A stretch of DNA of 64,000 nt from Glossina fuscipes (GCF_014805625.2 NW_023998422.1:8010958-8074957); one strand, 5' to 3'. Positions 1-13,615 are shown, counted from the first letter of the stretch. The notes: generated by a model not told the origin, from the letters alone. Made by a program: numbers and translations.

Positions 1-54
1 TGAACCTTGGAAGCAATGAGACGATGAGATGTTAAAAAGTGTTCCCAGTGCTGC

Positions 55-420
55 GCGAAAGCGTTGCTGAATAGACAGGCGTACGGACGACATTCACAAG
101 GTCAATGATGCTTGAGAACGAAGCGCTGATGAACATTTTACCGTTCGTGGGGCATATTCAGGTGTGGCAAAAACCAAGCAATAAACTGGCAGACATTCGA
201 TCGAGGAAGGGACAGGAAGGAGGAGAAAGGACAAACAGATCAATGAGAGCTACGCGAAAGCGTTGCTGAATTGATAGACGTATGGACGACATTCAAAAGG
301 GCAACGATTGATGCAAGCAAGGTTCGTGGAAGGCACGGGAAGGGAAAGAAAGGACAAACAGGTCAATGAGAGCTGCGTGAAGCCTCTTCAGGTGTTGCTC
401 AAACCAAGCAATAAAATTAA
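55..420 (+). repeat. Imperfect tandem repeat at the left window edge
   Basis: GCGAAAGCGTTGCTGAAT occurs at 55 and 254 (spacing 199), followed in both by a GACGTATGGACGACATTC-like text. GGACAAACAGxTCAATGAGA occurs at about 230 and 352. CAGGTGT..CAAACCAAGCAAT occurs at about 150 and 389. The array may continue left of the window. Confidence 0.7.
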
Positions 421-3400
421 CAAACGTTTCATCTCCGCTGATAGAAACATCGCTCTGAACATCTCTTTAGCATTAACCGAGTTGATTCGTTATATTCGTA
501 GTATTATATATTTTGCCTTCGTATTCGTATATAAAATTTCTCTAAATCATTATTATTGTAGTAATAAATTTTGATTTTGATTTCGACTTAACACTGATTT
601 CAGGACTCAATCATCGGCTTGTTAATCAATTTCCATTTTTATGGCAAATCTATGTTTATTGATCGTCTCAATAGCGATATTGTGATGAATGGCTCCTCCT
701 CTTTCTTTTTAAATGTTATTTAATTAAATTTTCGGTTTATTTGCGCTTATTAAAGGCTTTAGTTCAAAAAAATCTTTTTTTTTTTTTTTTTGTTCGCCAA
801 ACTAATTAAAGTTTTCTTCGAATTTTTATTATAAAAACTTGTTACGTGATGTGATTTAAGCCTAAAGGCATGTTTTGAACAAGAATATAACAATAGATTG
901 CAAAGCAGGAGAACATATTGATAGTGAAGTATGTGCGAGGCAGCAGACTTTCCTAACACTTTATAGTCACGCTCAGCTACGTTTATATATATTTAATAAT
1001 CGCTGGGAAGAAGATTGAGAATCGCTGAACAATAAATACATATTTAAAATGAGTCTAAATTTGATTTTGTGATAATTATGCAAAGTGTTTTTATTTAACA
1101 AAACATAAACAGGGAGCGCGTGCATCCATTTTTTATAGGACTTGTTGCTAAGAATGTCGCTTTACTTTGAGGAAAATTGCTCCCGAAACAGGACACCAAT
1201 TCTTCCAATTTATTGATGGCATCATTAGGGCAATTTCCCTTTTTTTGGGTCTTGTAACGGCTATCCTTAGCTTGGGGATCCTTACTCCTTAGCTCAGCAA
1301 TGGCATGTACGTCTATCTCTGCAACTTTGGATTCTTTTCAAATGGCACTTAGGAGGAAACCTATAAAAATAATAGACTCATCAGTTCGGAATTCAGACAG
1401 ACAATGAGGTTTTCCAGACATAGCCATTAGATAGAATTGTACCGTGATCAGGATTAAGGGATTTTTTCTCGAGATTTTTCTTAGCAAAATTGTTAAAGCT
1501 CTCCTCTCTATTTTCGTTCAGTTTTTTCTTTTTCTTTCTCCTTCTCTTTATCTCACGACGAGTATTATTAACAATCTTACCTAGTATAGGCTTGTCTTTG
1601 TATAACAAGGTACAACCATATATTGATATTTTAGTGTCGTCCTAAAAAGGCAAGGCAAGCGTTGTACAAACTTCAGTCCGTGTGTTGTTGATTGAAGCAA
1701 ATGGTAATTGGCCAGAAATCAATGTCTGGTGAGTATAGCATAAGGCAGCGCCGTATACAAGTTCAGTGTTTCTAAGATTTTCTTGACGGGTTTCGTAACA
1801 TATTGTTAAGCATTGTCCTACGATTGGAAAAATCATTTTTTCAATATATTCTTTTACTGCTCGGAACGATTCCTTTGGTTTGTAAGTAACGTCCATTAGT
1901 TGTGCTTTTGGGGGATTTAAGAAGCTGATAACATCCTTTTTTCTTCGGATCCTTTTCAATTTTAGAATAACCTAGAGCCACATATATTCGGGTGTCTGGT
2001 CGAAAATCAATGTTCGGCAATCCATTTTCTTTTCCACGGTTTTACTTACCGTAGTTTTCATAATTGGCAAAAACAATTTTATTATATTTCCGCAAAAAAA
2101 CAAAAAAAAAACATAAGGTATAGCGTGGCATTAAGTTTAACGATAGCACGTGTGAAATGGAATAGTCGTTGTATTATCCGGTCCATGTCATCGTAATGAC
2201 TCGCATCTCTTGAAAATTTCGTTATATTAACGCACGCTATCTATAGTGAAGACAATGTCTGCATATCAATAGAGTGAGTCATGGTATGGGATAATTTTAT
2301 GTAAACGCCTTATATCCGCGTCAAGATATGCAGACTCGGTTATGCCATTCACTTGTTTATCATATCGTACCTTATCTTCACTGTTTGCAAGTGAAGCATG
2401 AATGAATTGAATTAGTTATGCGAGAGACGAGGATTGTTTTAATAAAGTCATTAAAGGTCTGCTCCTTATTTTTCTTCTTTGGAAATCACATTTGTTTGCA
2501 ATTGATTTATTTGCAAACATTTTTCTTATGGGAATTAACAGTTAACCGTTATAATAACAATTGTTATTCTTCTTCTTCCTTTTCTTTTGGTTTCGTTTCG
2601 AGAAGGTTCCATGGACTAGGAAGTTAATATACTAAGCAAGACCTTAAGCATAAGGGATATCAGTCGAGAATAACAACATTTATCGCATCACGTTTTTTGC
2701 TTAAATCTTTGGTTTCTTATTATAAAAAAAAAAAAAAACCGTTTTATAATATTAAAGAAAACAAAAAAAAAAATTATTTTCCCATGTTTTACAAGCTGAA
2801 TACATCTGTAATTATATCCTTTTTAAAGAGTTGTTTTTTTTCATTATTTTTGTTTGTTTTTTTTTTTTATTTGCACTCTTTGGTTATCTAAAATCAACAT
2901 GCAACAGTTTAAAGTTTGTGTAATTTTTTGTTTTTCTTTTCTTTTTTATATTTTTTTTTATTTTTTGTATATCAGGAAAATTATGATGTTTTACCGTCAT
3001 AAAGTAACACTTTTTCTATTTTGGGAGTTTATTGCTACAGTTTGTCTTATTTTGTATTTCTTTTGCTTACTCTAATTTCCCACATTTTTATTGGAGTAAA
3101 AATTTATTATGATTTTAAGTAACTGATTAATAATACTAAGCTTATTATACAAAGCAAAGCAAAAACAAATCTCATCTTGAATAACAGCAACAACGACAAC
3201 CAAGTTTCAGTTATGACAAGTATTGTGGTATTGGCAACAGCATGCAATCGAGTAACTTTAACCAAAACTACCAACTATCACAGTAATTGCTTCCTTTTTC
3301 TGTGCATCACTCATTCAACTCTTTCCTCTGTGACCCTTTTTTTTTTTTGCTTTATTTTTGTGATTTTTTTTTTTTTTTGTTTTATATATAGTTTGCGCCA

Positions 3401-5950
3401 CAAATCGACTTGATTTTCGTCTTTAAATTTCTATAGAGACTTAATAACTAACTGTATGTATGCAATGTTTGTTTAAGTTTTTACTGTTGTTGTTGCTGTT
3501 ATTACACTACTGCTCTCCTACGATATTTTTGATGGGTTTTCTTTTAACTTTTTAACTAAAGACTTTATCATGCTTTTGAGTCTGTCGGACGACTGCTTAC
3601 TTACTTTACTAAACTTACGAAAAAAAAAAAAAAAAACACTCATCGCTTTCTTATTGTTTTTGGAGTAAATTCACATAAATGAAAAGTTTGCGGAGCGTCT
3701 TATCATCCCAACTGAAACGGGCTGTTGAAAGAACGTTTTCATCCTTCGATACTTTTTCAAGAATCAAAGCAGTTTTTCGACTATTTCTCCATTCTATTTC
3801 GGAATTAATTTTCTGAAAACTTTTCAAAACCCTTTCGTGGAGGATCATTGTAGCTACTTCATTATTTGACCTTGATAAGCGATCGTCATATTTTCTGAAA
3901 ACCTTTTAAAGTTAGAAGGTTAGGAAATGGGTAGAGTTTTATATATAAACTATTTACACTATTTCTATATATATATATATATACATATATATGCGTGATA
4001 TGTATATTTGCATTTCATTTTAAATCATAGCTTAGTTTATACTCGACTTGTAGCAATTGTAACGAAACCTTATAAAAAAAAAAGAAAAGATGAATACAAA
4101 AAAAAAAATAAATAAATATAATTGTTTATGTATATGTAACAATCGGTTCCTTATATATATAGAAAAACTAAATTGAAACAAATACATAGAGAATTTGTAA
4201 TGTAAAGCCTGTTAGTTTGGCCATAGTCTTTAAGTCAACTTGTGTTGTTCTTCCTTAATACTCTCCTTTCTTTCAAATTGTTTTACTTAGTTAATCGATG
4301 ATTGGTTATGCTTCGTAGATGACCAATCGATAAAATGCTTTTTGCAAAAGGAAACAACTTCAACCCGTCTCAATGTTGTCTTACTTTAATTGACTGACTG
4401 AGTTTAATTTCTTCAAATAATCTTAGCTTGGGTAGCATTTAGGTTTGAAATCGATTTTATTTTTTGTGAAAAAATTCCAAATGTTAATACGAAATTTTCA
4501 TTCAAAATGTTTTTTTAACCAAAACTTAATAAAATTTTGCAAAAAACTTTCTTAAGCTACAGTAATTCCTTCTTTAGTCCACGTCTTCATTTGATATGTC
4601 GATGGCTTTAGTAAGGAAGCTGCCTGGCTTACCCCCTGTTCAGGGTATGATGCTTCCTAGACATTTACTTTGTCGATTACTTTGACATAACATGGCTTAC
4701 ATAACATTTTCTTCAGGGGATGCTCTTCTTATACATCTATCTTGACTACTACTTTGAAGCTTACCTGGTTACCTTTACAACTAATATTTTCATAAAACGT
4801 TTATGAAGACGATGATAATGATGAATTTTTAGGATTTTTTTTTTTGTTTAATACCTATTATTAACATTATTCTTATTAATTTCGAAAGAGGAATAAATTT
4901 TAAGAGTAAAGTCTTAGAGTGTCTAGCATTGTTTCTATCACACTCAAGCGCATTGAGTTGTTAGTTGAGATCTTTGATGCCTACTCGACCACTCAGGCGG
5001 ATATTTGTTTTATTTTAATTAAATTCTTGTACGATTGAAAATTGAAATTGAAATTTCACTTGGATTTAAATGAAGGATAGATTTTCAAAGTGTACTGTAT
5101 CCTAGACGTTACTCCATGAACTTTTCAAGTAACTTCTTGTAGTGAACAAAAAACCCATTTGCTTTTTTATTGTTCACAGTACGTGTGTGTGTGTGTGTGT
5201 GTCTGTGTGTGTGTGTGTGTATGTGTATGTGTTTGTGTATTTGTGTAATCTTGTATGCGTTTGATTTTGTTGTTAAACAACGTCTGATTTGTTTTTCTTT
5301 GTAATTTTAAAGAGATTTGTTAATTTTTTTTTTCTTCTTCTAGTTTGTTCAAACATTTTGCAATATTACATGATTTGGCAATTAAACAACATAACAACAA
5401 CAATAACAAAAACTGCATAGCGAAATGAGGTTTTACATACACAAAATTCCTATGTTTATAGGTGTATATGGCTATATTTGCAAACATTTACTTAATTTGA
5501 TTTCTAATTCTGTTTTTGCTTGGCTTCTCTTCTAGAGTTTGCTAGACAAAAAAAAAAGTTTGTAACAAAAAAAAAAAAAGAAAAATAAATAAAAGAAGAC
5601 GAAGAAGAAGAAGAAGAAAAAACCTCAATTGTCTTGTTTTTTTTTTTTTTTTTAAGTTAAATATATTTTAAGTATTAACTGACTTGAACTTTTGCAACCT
5701 TATTGCCATGTTTTTGTCGTTAACCCATTCATTCAATTAATGTAAATCAATAAAAATTTGTTGTTAACAACAATAATTTCTGCGGATCGCAATTAAATGA
5801 AAACAGAACGTTTAGTGCTTTTAATAAACAAGTCATCCTATGTCTGGTTTTTCACATACTCGTCCATATGGGAAAACGATTTTCTGTGTCAACTGAATTC
5901 TAAGTGAGAGTAAATGAACGAAAAAAATTTAAGAAACATTTCGCGTCCAA
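421..5950. other. Non-coding AT-rich stretch, no recognised gene
   Basis: Contains homopolymers, a (TA)n run near 3970, the (TG)n run at 5183 and short A/T-rich frames. A protein-like but broken minus-strand frame spans 2062-1642. A partly inverted text occurs at 2253-2380. Nothing else stands out. Confidence 0.5.
5183..5252 (+). repeat. (TG)n microsatellite
   Basis: Nearly pure TG repeats with a few C/A interruptions, grading into TATGTG and TTGTG units. Confidence 0.9.
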
Positions 5951-6264
5951 TTGCTATCTTCAGTTAAAATTTCTACAGATGGGGCCAACAAATTGGCCGT
6001 CAATGATATTGACGGTGCCAGAATAGCTCATACAATGAGTTTCGTGAGCCTGGTGCAAGCTGAGTTGGTACCTACTCTTTGCGCACTAAAAATTCGAGGA
6101 GATATTAGGCAGATCTCTCAGAAAGCATTGAGAAGTAAGAGTGTGTCCGTAACCATGGCAGGCGTAGTGCCAATAATCCTAAAACGTTATAGAATAAAAC
6201 TGCGCTGTCCGTTGGTAGTTCGGTTGTCTACTCTACCTACTCTAACATCACATATGCTTGGTCA

Positions 6265-6605
6265 TTACTAAGCAGGAGCGGCAGCAGCGTAAGATACTTT
6301 GTTAGGAACGGCTTGGTGAGGCCTGACTGTTGGTTACGGCATTCCATGCATTACTCATCGTTGCTGCGGTTTTGGTGCCATGAAACAATCAGAGGTGTAT
6401 GATAGATCTCGCCTTGCCCAGAGTATAAAGTTTGATCCGTAGCCAAACTTTCATATCTGAGACCCCCAAAACTGGTATAGGGTCTTTCTTTTTCAGAAGG
6501 GTGGGGGGTTTCGTGCCGGAAATCATACGTAAATTATATAATAGAATTGCCGGCCTCGTCTGATTAAGCAATCGAAGCAGGTGCAAACGGTAAACAATAT
6601 TTTTT
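6265..6605 (+). repeat. Dispersed repeat D, copy 1
   Basis: Ends in CTCGTCTGATTAAGCAATCG, then AGCAGGTGCAAACGGTAAAC, matching TTCGTCTGATTAAGGCATCA and CCAGGTGCAGACGTTAAAC at 42426-42468. Upstream both copies hold a GGGGG-rich block (6495-6520 here) and an AGGTG..ATAG..CTC block. The family is unassigned, possibly a retroposon 3' end. Confidence 0.45.
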
Positions 6606-9269
6606 GTGGCTAACCTTTGTCTTGGCACTTTTTATTAAATACTTTTCCAAACTTTAGATGACGTATTGATTATAATAAAAATATTAACAAATTTCCATCC
6701 AAAATATTTCATTGATACGTTAATTAAGCTACAATTCTAAGCCAAAGTTTTAGCGGATGAAGAAAATCATAGTGGAACTAATACTACATTGTACAGGAGA
6801 ACGTTGTGATGCGCTAAAGTGCTTTATAGTGTAATGTATGTAATCTGAGCAATGTGTCTAATGTCCTAAATATTTTCAATTACGGGCAAGCAATTTCCGG
6901 TCTGGTCTTACTTTGCTTGTACCGACTTTGGAAACTATGACTTTTTCAGCTAAAACTCTTAACCTTAAGCAAAAGCGTAAACTATACCGCTGCAGTTTGT
7001 AGTTGATAGTCTTTGGGAGCTTTGAATAAGGAGAGAAAGTGATAAGCACCAGAAGCCTTCCATTAAATTCGGCAATAAAGTGAATATCTAGCGAAGTGAC
7101 GAACGGATTGGATTGGACTAAAAAAAGCATCCCTACCAGCGCAAAATGCATTTCTTCTGATTAGTACCTTTTCCACTCGATATTCTGCTCTCATAGGTTT
7201 AAGCGAAACGGATTTCAAAATTTTTGCTAAAATTATGGGGAAAAGCCGTGAGATAGCGTTGATCGACATTCTTTTTTATAAAAAAAGCATCTACCAAACT
7301 TATCGGCACACCTAGTAGGTATCAAGCATTTAGAGCACGCGTTACTTTTCTTCTCTAAAAGTCTTTGCTGAATGTCATTGAGTGTTATTGGAGATAAAAA
7401 TTTAAATCGTACAAAATCGTGAGTAAAACCTATCGATTTTCAGAACAGAATATCAGCAGAGGATAACGGCATCTACGAGCTCCGTAAAAATCTTTGAATT
7501 GAATAACTCTGCTCACAATGATTCAATTACATTGAATCGCATTCTAGCTATGGAATTTTTTTTCCAGCATTGTCGCCAGGGTAATGTTAGAAGAACTTTA
7601 GTAAGGGGAGGTGATGCCTCACATGATTTTTCTTCTTTTGCTTTGCCGTCCCTGTTACGATGGATCACTCATAGTTACTTTGAATAATAAAATAAATTTC
7701 AAGAATTCCTACGCTATCGGAAAGATGCAATTATTTAGTGACTTGTAAGGGACAATATTTTTAATGATAAAGTCATAACAAAGCAGTATATAAAAAAAAT
7801 AAAAAAAATATAAAATAAAAACACACACATACAAAAGAAAAAAAATAATTTAATGCATACTTAAAAATCCTCAATTCTAAGGTCAACAACTTTTTAGCTC
7901 TTTTTCGTAATCATAAATAAAGTTATTTTATAACAGTATGTACATATACACATACACGTGTGCGCGCGCTCATGAAGCCACCCCAGCCAGATTATAAACA
8001 TTTATTGTTATGATTATTGGGCTCATTTAATGTGCACTTAACATCTGCTATAGAGTTAAACATGTTTTTGATTTTCATTAAAAACAAAACACAAAACACA
8101 AAAAAAAAAAAAAAACAAAAATATTAAATAAAATAATAATAACATAAATAATAAATATTTTTGTTATTCTTTTCCTGGCGTTTTCATTTAACAATCATCT
8201 TAAAAGTGTTGAAAGACAATTTTAGTAAACTGCGCTGACCAACCAATATATATATGTATACATTTTTGCAAACAACAAAATAAAATAACCTAAACGTAAG
8301 TAGCCTCGTGACTGTATCATAATGTTGGTTTTGTTTAAAACAAAAAAAAAAACAAAAAAAAAAAAAATGAATTACAAATAAATTTAAGGTCTTTTTATAA
8401 AAAATGTATTTGCAACAAGAAGAATTTTTAATTGAAGGAAACCAAAAACACGTATGTTTCACGTTATGCGGTCAATCACACACATACAAATGTAACACAT
8501 ATACCCATAGCCACCTATAGTCCATACGTTTCTTTACAACCGAGTAATGCTTGTGTATAAATTTCGTTAATTCGTTGCCTTATCATGACGGTTGTCTTCT
8601 CCAAAAATTGCCATAAAAATGTTATAATAATAATTTTATTTTATTACTTTTTTGGTTGGTTTCGTTTTTTTTTTTTTTTGTTTCAAATTTTATGGTTATG
8701 TCATTGATGAGCTTGAAAATGAAAAGCAACAGAGAAACAGTGTCAGGCAAAGAATTATTTCAAAGCTATTAACATTTTTTTACAACTTTTCATTTTGTAT
8801 TTTTGGTTAATAATAAAAAAAGAATTCTCAGTCATGCCGTCGTTTTTCGGTATTAAAGTAATTAACACATAAGCGTCTTTTTTTTTTGTTCATTTTTTGA
8901 TCAATTTTACTTTAGACTAATGATTTTAATAGAGTAGAATGTTGTGGAGCAAAATCCATTATCCGAAACAACGATTTTCTTTGCTAGTTTCATATTTGAG
9001 CTGTTCCTTAAGAGCTATGAAAAAATTACCTTTGGGAAGAGGCAGTCTAATGTCTGCCCTGTTGATTTTTAGTTTACCTTACCCTCTCACAAATGTACAG
9101 CAGTAAGAGCAGTTCCAGGAAAAAAAGATTGTAACTTCATGGATATAATCCTTGAATAGATATGAGCCTGAGACTGCCTTACTTATTGACAACCGTATCC
9201 GTAACAACGTTTCCACAAAATTGGGCAAATTCATGGAAACGATCATCGAGTAGATATGAGGCTCAAAAT
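6606..9269. other. Non-coding stretch, nothing recognised
   Basis: AT-rich with A-runs near 7800, 8100 and 8340. Short overlapping minus-strand frames at 6876-7269 are not protein-like. A weak 93 bp internal duplication (ATCATGGA...GATATGAG) appears near 9139 and 9232. Confidence 0.5.
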
Positions 9270-9560
9270 TAGGCTTTATATGGGTAGTGATTGGAAATGT
9301 TTTTCGATTCGAATCATATTCAATAGGGTTTGCCCTTGGCCCAAACCAGGCCGGTATGAAATTTCATCAAAAAATCTCAAAAATTGCTGTCTGTAGGCTG
9401 AACACAAGATAATAAGACAGACAGACGGACGGACGGATAGATAAACGGAATCGATCGGTATTGTAAAAAGTGAGCCTAGCATAAGTCCTCCTAGACGCAT
9501 ACACCTAATATACTCTTGTACAACAACAAGGTCTATAACGCATTTGAAAATCTTAAGCGA
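9270..9560 (-). repeat. Dispersed repeat B, copy 1
   Basis: In reverse complement the segment reads CTAGGAGGACTTATGCTAGG, CTCACTTTTTACAATACCG, TCGATTCCG, then CCGTCCGTCCGTCTGTC and a tail GATGAAATTTCATACCGG. The 16370-16490 segment has the same order of blocks. A 100-codon frame across it has no protein-like features. Likely an old non-autonomous element. Confidence 0.5.
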
Positions 9561-9907
9561 ACTGTTTTCGAAATACACTGTTTACTTGCACTGCATTTAC
9601 AATAATTTGAATTGGAATTTTCAAATGGCATTTTAACGTGAACGAGTAACTAACGTTCCTCAATTTGTGATACGTTGCATTTATCCATTTACAAGACGGC
9701 TTTAAATTTTCATGCAAAATAGCGAATCCATTGCTCTTTTGATGTCGTCAGGTTGTCGACTATCTCTTGCAATTACACTTTTCAAATATTTTCTCAAATA
9801 ACCACCTCTTCCAATCATCCACAGACTTCGGTACGCGAAATCGGAATTTCTTCACCGTTTTAAAAAATTAGCCAAGAAGAGTCATTAAAGTAACTTGTAA
9901 ACAAATA

Positions 9908-10389
9908 ATGGGTGATATAAAAAGTCATCGCGGTTTTTTTTCCACTAGATGCCTGTATATCGAGTAACACTCACGTGATTGTCTCGAGCGTACACGTGCT
10001 TAAAAGGCGCCATTTCAGCTTTAATTTTTTGTGAAGATAGTTTTCTAATTCTTTGCTCGCGTAAAAAGTTGGGTTGATTTCAAAATGAGAGAAATATCTG
10101 AAGAAATACGTTAAGTGATGCCTTTTTTACTCTAGAAAATGTAAAAAAAAGGGCGAAAAATGTGTCAATTGTACGGTGAGAATGCTGTGAGTGAGTGAAC
10201 GAAGGACTCAGAAATGGCTTGCTCGATTTTGTTTCGGAAAATTTGTTGTCAAAGATGCACCTCGCTCTGGTCGACCAGTCACTGGAAAAGTCGATCAAAT
10301 TTTAAGACCGGCATGCAAGTTGTCGTAGGCTATAAAAACAAAGCTCAAAGGAAGATTAAAAAACCGCGGAGACTTTTTATATCACCCAT
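9908..10389 (+). mobile_element. Mariner-family deletion derivative, copy 1 (482 bp, complete ends)
   Basis: Imperfect terminal inverted repeats of about 30 bp begin ATGGGTGATATAAAAAGTC on the left and, read in reverse complement, the same on the right. A TA dinucleotide flanks each end (9906-9907, 10390-10391), the target duplication of mariner elements. Inside, a degraded transposase N-terminus reads MREISEEIR near 10085, then in other frames VKDAPRSGRPVTGKVDQIL near 10245, typical of the mariner helix-turn-helix region and linker. The catalytic domain is missing: the text jumps from the linker to the right TIR. Stops and frameshifts rule out a functional protein, so this is a non-autonomous copy. 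Confidence 0.85.
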
Positions 10390-11137
10390 TAGTTTAAATG
10401 CCATGAAATTTTAATAGGTGTCGCTTGAGAGATAACTTAAAAAATTAAATGGATTTTTTGTTACAAGCGACTCACCTCTGGGTGTCAATCCAAGGAATTA
10501 TTAACCGAAATATATTGATTGATGGAAAATACAAATCTTTTTCTCGATTTCGATGATCTTAAGAATTTCAACATTTGTCGAACTAATGATAAGATTTGAA
10601 GGTTTAATGGGGATCTTCGATGACAACTCACTTATTTTGCAAACGCATAAGCAGAGTTAATATACCCTGGCCACGTGATGGTGTCTATGAAACTCTCCAT
10701 GCGGGCTGTTTTACTGGAAGTAAAATCCATCATTGAAGCGTTCTTACGATTATACAAAAATAATAATATATTTTAATTTAAGTTTCTCATATAACATCAA
10801 AGCGGTCTTAATTGCCAATGAATTGAGAATCGGGTATGACATCGTCATTCTATCGTTCTATCCTGTTTGTAGCTATTTATCTTCTTTGGAGTAATAAAAC
10901 GTGCGATTTTTATTTACGGGTTTTCCTTAATGGTTTTCTTTTCCCTCATAAAATGTGCGTTTGAAATGCGCGTTTTGCTAATAAATCCCGACAATTCTCG
11001 GGAATTTATTTTACATTTACATATACAAAAAAAAACGTGTTCAATATATTTAATCGATTCATTAAATTTACATTTTAATAAACACGAAACGAAATGTAGC
11101 TAAATTAAAGCTTACAGCGAACGCGTTAATTGCATAA

Positions 11138-11169
<32 letters not shown>

Positions 11170-11599
11170 TACACTTTTACTTACGCTTTGTTGTTGCATT
11201 TAATAAACGTGCCAGGACTAGAGAATATAAAAACAATTCCAACTTTTTTGTTTTTTTTTGTTTTGCTTTTCTCTTCGGTTACACTTATGCAAAAGAACTG
11301 ATTTGCCTGAAAGAAATTAACATTGGTGGTCGCATATATTTCACATATTTTATCGATCTTATGGCCGATTGTTATTGCTCATTATCGTTATTATTAGGCT
11401 CGATTGAATGCATCGTTGAAAGGATTTTATATTACATTACATATAAGACACAGGAGTGCAAATGCAAATGTGATTTCAATTTACACATTACTAGGCACCA
11501 TCGGGAGTATTTAGTCAGTTAGTTTCTAACAACTACAAAATATCATTTTTCAAGCCATGGTCCGTCCATCCTGTGAAAATAATGAATCAGTATAATGAA

Positions 11600-12460
11600 T
11601 CGGTGTATATTGATTTTGTCAAAACGTTTGCAACACTCAGAAGAAAGCATCAGAGACTACGGAAAGTATGTGTATGCTTGATCAGTTCCCAAATCTCTAA
11701 ATCGATTTAAGCATGTCCGTCTGTCCGTCAGTGTAATGTCTGTTGTAAAAATTCTCTTGGCCGCAAATCTGCCAGAAATATTAGAGGAATTTGCAGGCAC
11801 ATTAATATTGAAAATGGACCAAACCAGTTGAAGGACACACCCACACGACCACGTAAACTAAAAACAGCTTTGTTTTTCAAGAGGAATGAAAATTTGGTTT
11901 TTTCCTTATTACTCATCAACTATAACAGACATATTTTAAGGGCGACTTTGTAGCATTTGTAAGAAAATGGAAAAAATTGACCACGCCTACCCAACATTAT
12001 AATTTATCAAAATTAAATTTTGTTTTAATATCTCCATAAGGCAATCTCTATAAGGCAATCTTCAAAAACCCCACAAGTTATTTATAAACACTTGGCCAGT
12101 TTCAAATTTCGAATGCATCTAAACATGTCTGGCTGTTCCTCTGTTCTTCTATTTGTCTGCTTGACTGTGTAGTTTTTGCGGTAAGGATTCCCTCGGTAGC
12201 GAAAATGAAGATATCGCCCACAAATTTGCAAAAGAATTTTGGAAGTGACGCAAGCTTTTCAAGGGACATGCCTACAACCTGTATACGCTTATGCGAGGAA
12301 AATTTTTCTTCTAAACATACAAAAAATTCAACTGAGCCTACTTCATATTATGGAGCATGAAAATTTAGTTCTTTCACTTTTTTTGCCTTGTTTTTTGGGG
12401 TAACGATGATGGGTATAAAAGGTTCAGTCGCGACCGGATATAATTTTCTCTCTTGTTTTT
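11600..12460 (+). repeat. Dispersed repeat A, full copy 1 (about 860 bp)
   Basis: Shares a collinear set of blocks with 43770-44655: GTTTGCAACxCxCxGAAG near the start, ATCGATTTAAGCATGTCCGT, ATTGAAAATGGACCAAACCAG, AATTGACCACGCCT, a second Cys-codon-free CTGTC-rich block near 12130, and a terminal block GGGTATAAAAGG with CGGATATAATTTTCTC. No ORF or TIR is evident. The family has an internal two-part structure. Probably a non-autonomous transposable element common in fly genomes, but I cannot name it. Confidence 0.65.
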
Positions 12461-13386
12461 TTCGTGATTGGATAAATATAGAAGGGAAATTAAAAGCCCT
12501 GCGGAAAGATGGGGATTATTCGGTCCTTCCAGAAGGTATTGGAATATAGTCCAGCGTGCGGGCGACCCTTGGTTCTTGACAATTTCAAAATATTTTCGTG
12601 TTGGATTATCAAGTAATCCAAAGGACATTTTCGGAAGCGTTACGCTTATCGCCCAGAGCGGTTAATGATTCGATATTTGACCGGAACGTTTAGTGGGCAA
12701 TAGCCTTTGAATTTACAACAGTCATAAGACTTAACAATTATATAGCGAAAGGCGGAAACAGGAAGTTGTTGCCCTAGTTTTAATAATAGAATCATAAAAA
12801 TGTTTTATAAATAAAGGCAACCATGTCTGACAATAAGTTGTGAAAGAATATAGTGATTCCCTTATTCACTCATTCACGAAAACAAAAGGGGACAAGGAAC
12901 GTGAATGAGCTGCCGTAGATTAGGTCACCAGCAAGTATTGGTTACCTTTCAATTTACAAAATGTCATAATGAAAGGTGGCCATCCTAAATGAAGGATTAG
13001 ATGGTGAAATTGACGTATGCCTTGGGTTGTCACGCTATTACATAGGAAAGCTGCTAAAGGTTTAAAGGGCCGTTAAAATAAAGAAATGAAGCTTTTCACA
13101 TTCAAATATTTTTCGCAGCTTATCCTACTACTTTGCATTCTAGGCAGTGTTTTCTTTGCTCAGCACTGAAGGTTACGAACTTATTCGCTCTTTTCGTAAT
13201 GAAGGCAAGTGTAAGACTAACCATTAGATATAAATTTATGTAATTAAATAAGATAAAGTCCTTTTTATGCGGTCGTCTGTTTGTTCACTTCTCCACCAGT
13301 ACGTCCATCAGTCGAACTGAAAGTTTGCTTGTGTATGCCCATATTGAAATGTGTCTATTCTTTCATTAATATAATCAATTTCTCGT
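12461..13386. other. Non-coding stretch between repeat A and the gapped tandem repeat
   Basis: Unique-looking sequence, moderately less AT-rich near 12470-12660, where both strands have short chance frames. Confidence 0.5.
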
Positions 13387-13605
13387 TCTGCAATAAGTCT
13401 TTCTTTTCACCTATCTGTCTGTCCGTTCAAGTTTCCGTTTATCGTCTCTGATCTTAGTTTTTCCAGCCATCAGTTCCACGACCTTCGGTCTTTCCATCCG
13501 CCATTACTTACTTCTGTCTTATTGTTCATTGGGCTCGTTTCTTTTCACCTGTCCATTCGTCCAATGATTTATCTGTTCTGCAATGAGTCTTTCTTTTCAT
13601 CTGTC
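13387..13605 (+). repeat. Tandem repeat (190 bp period) running into an assembly gap
   Basis: TTCTGCAATAAGTCTTTC at 13386 recurs as TTCTGCAATGAGTCTTTC at 13576, both followed by TTTTCA and a CTGTC run. The second copy is cut by ten N at 13606. The whole stretch from 13260 is rich in CTGTC/GTCCGT motifs. Confidence 0.65.
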
Positions 13606-13615
13606 NNNNNNNNNN
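13606..13615. other. Assembly gap (10 N)
   Basis: Ten undetermined bases. The left flank is a tandem repeat, so the true length is likely larger than ten. Confidence 0.95.

Noticed and set aside
5951..6271. 106-codon + strand frame running into repeat D
   Set aside because: The start is not an ATG and no family is recognised; adjacent to a repeat, so probably chance or element-derived.
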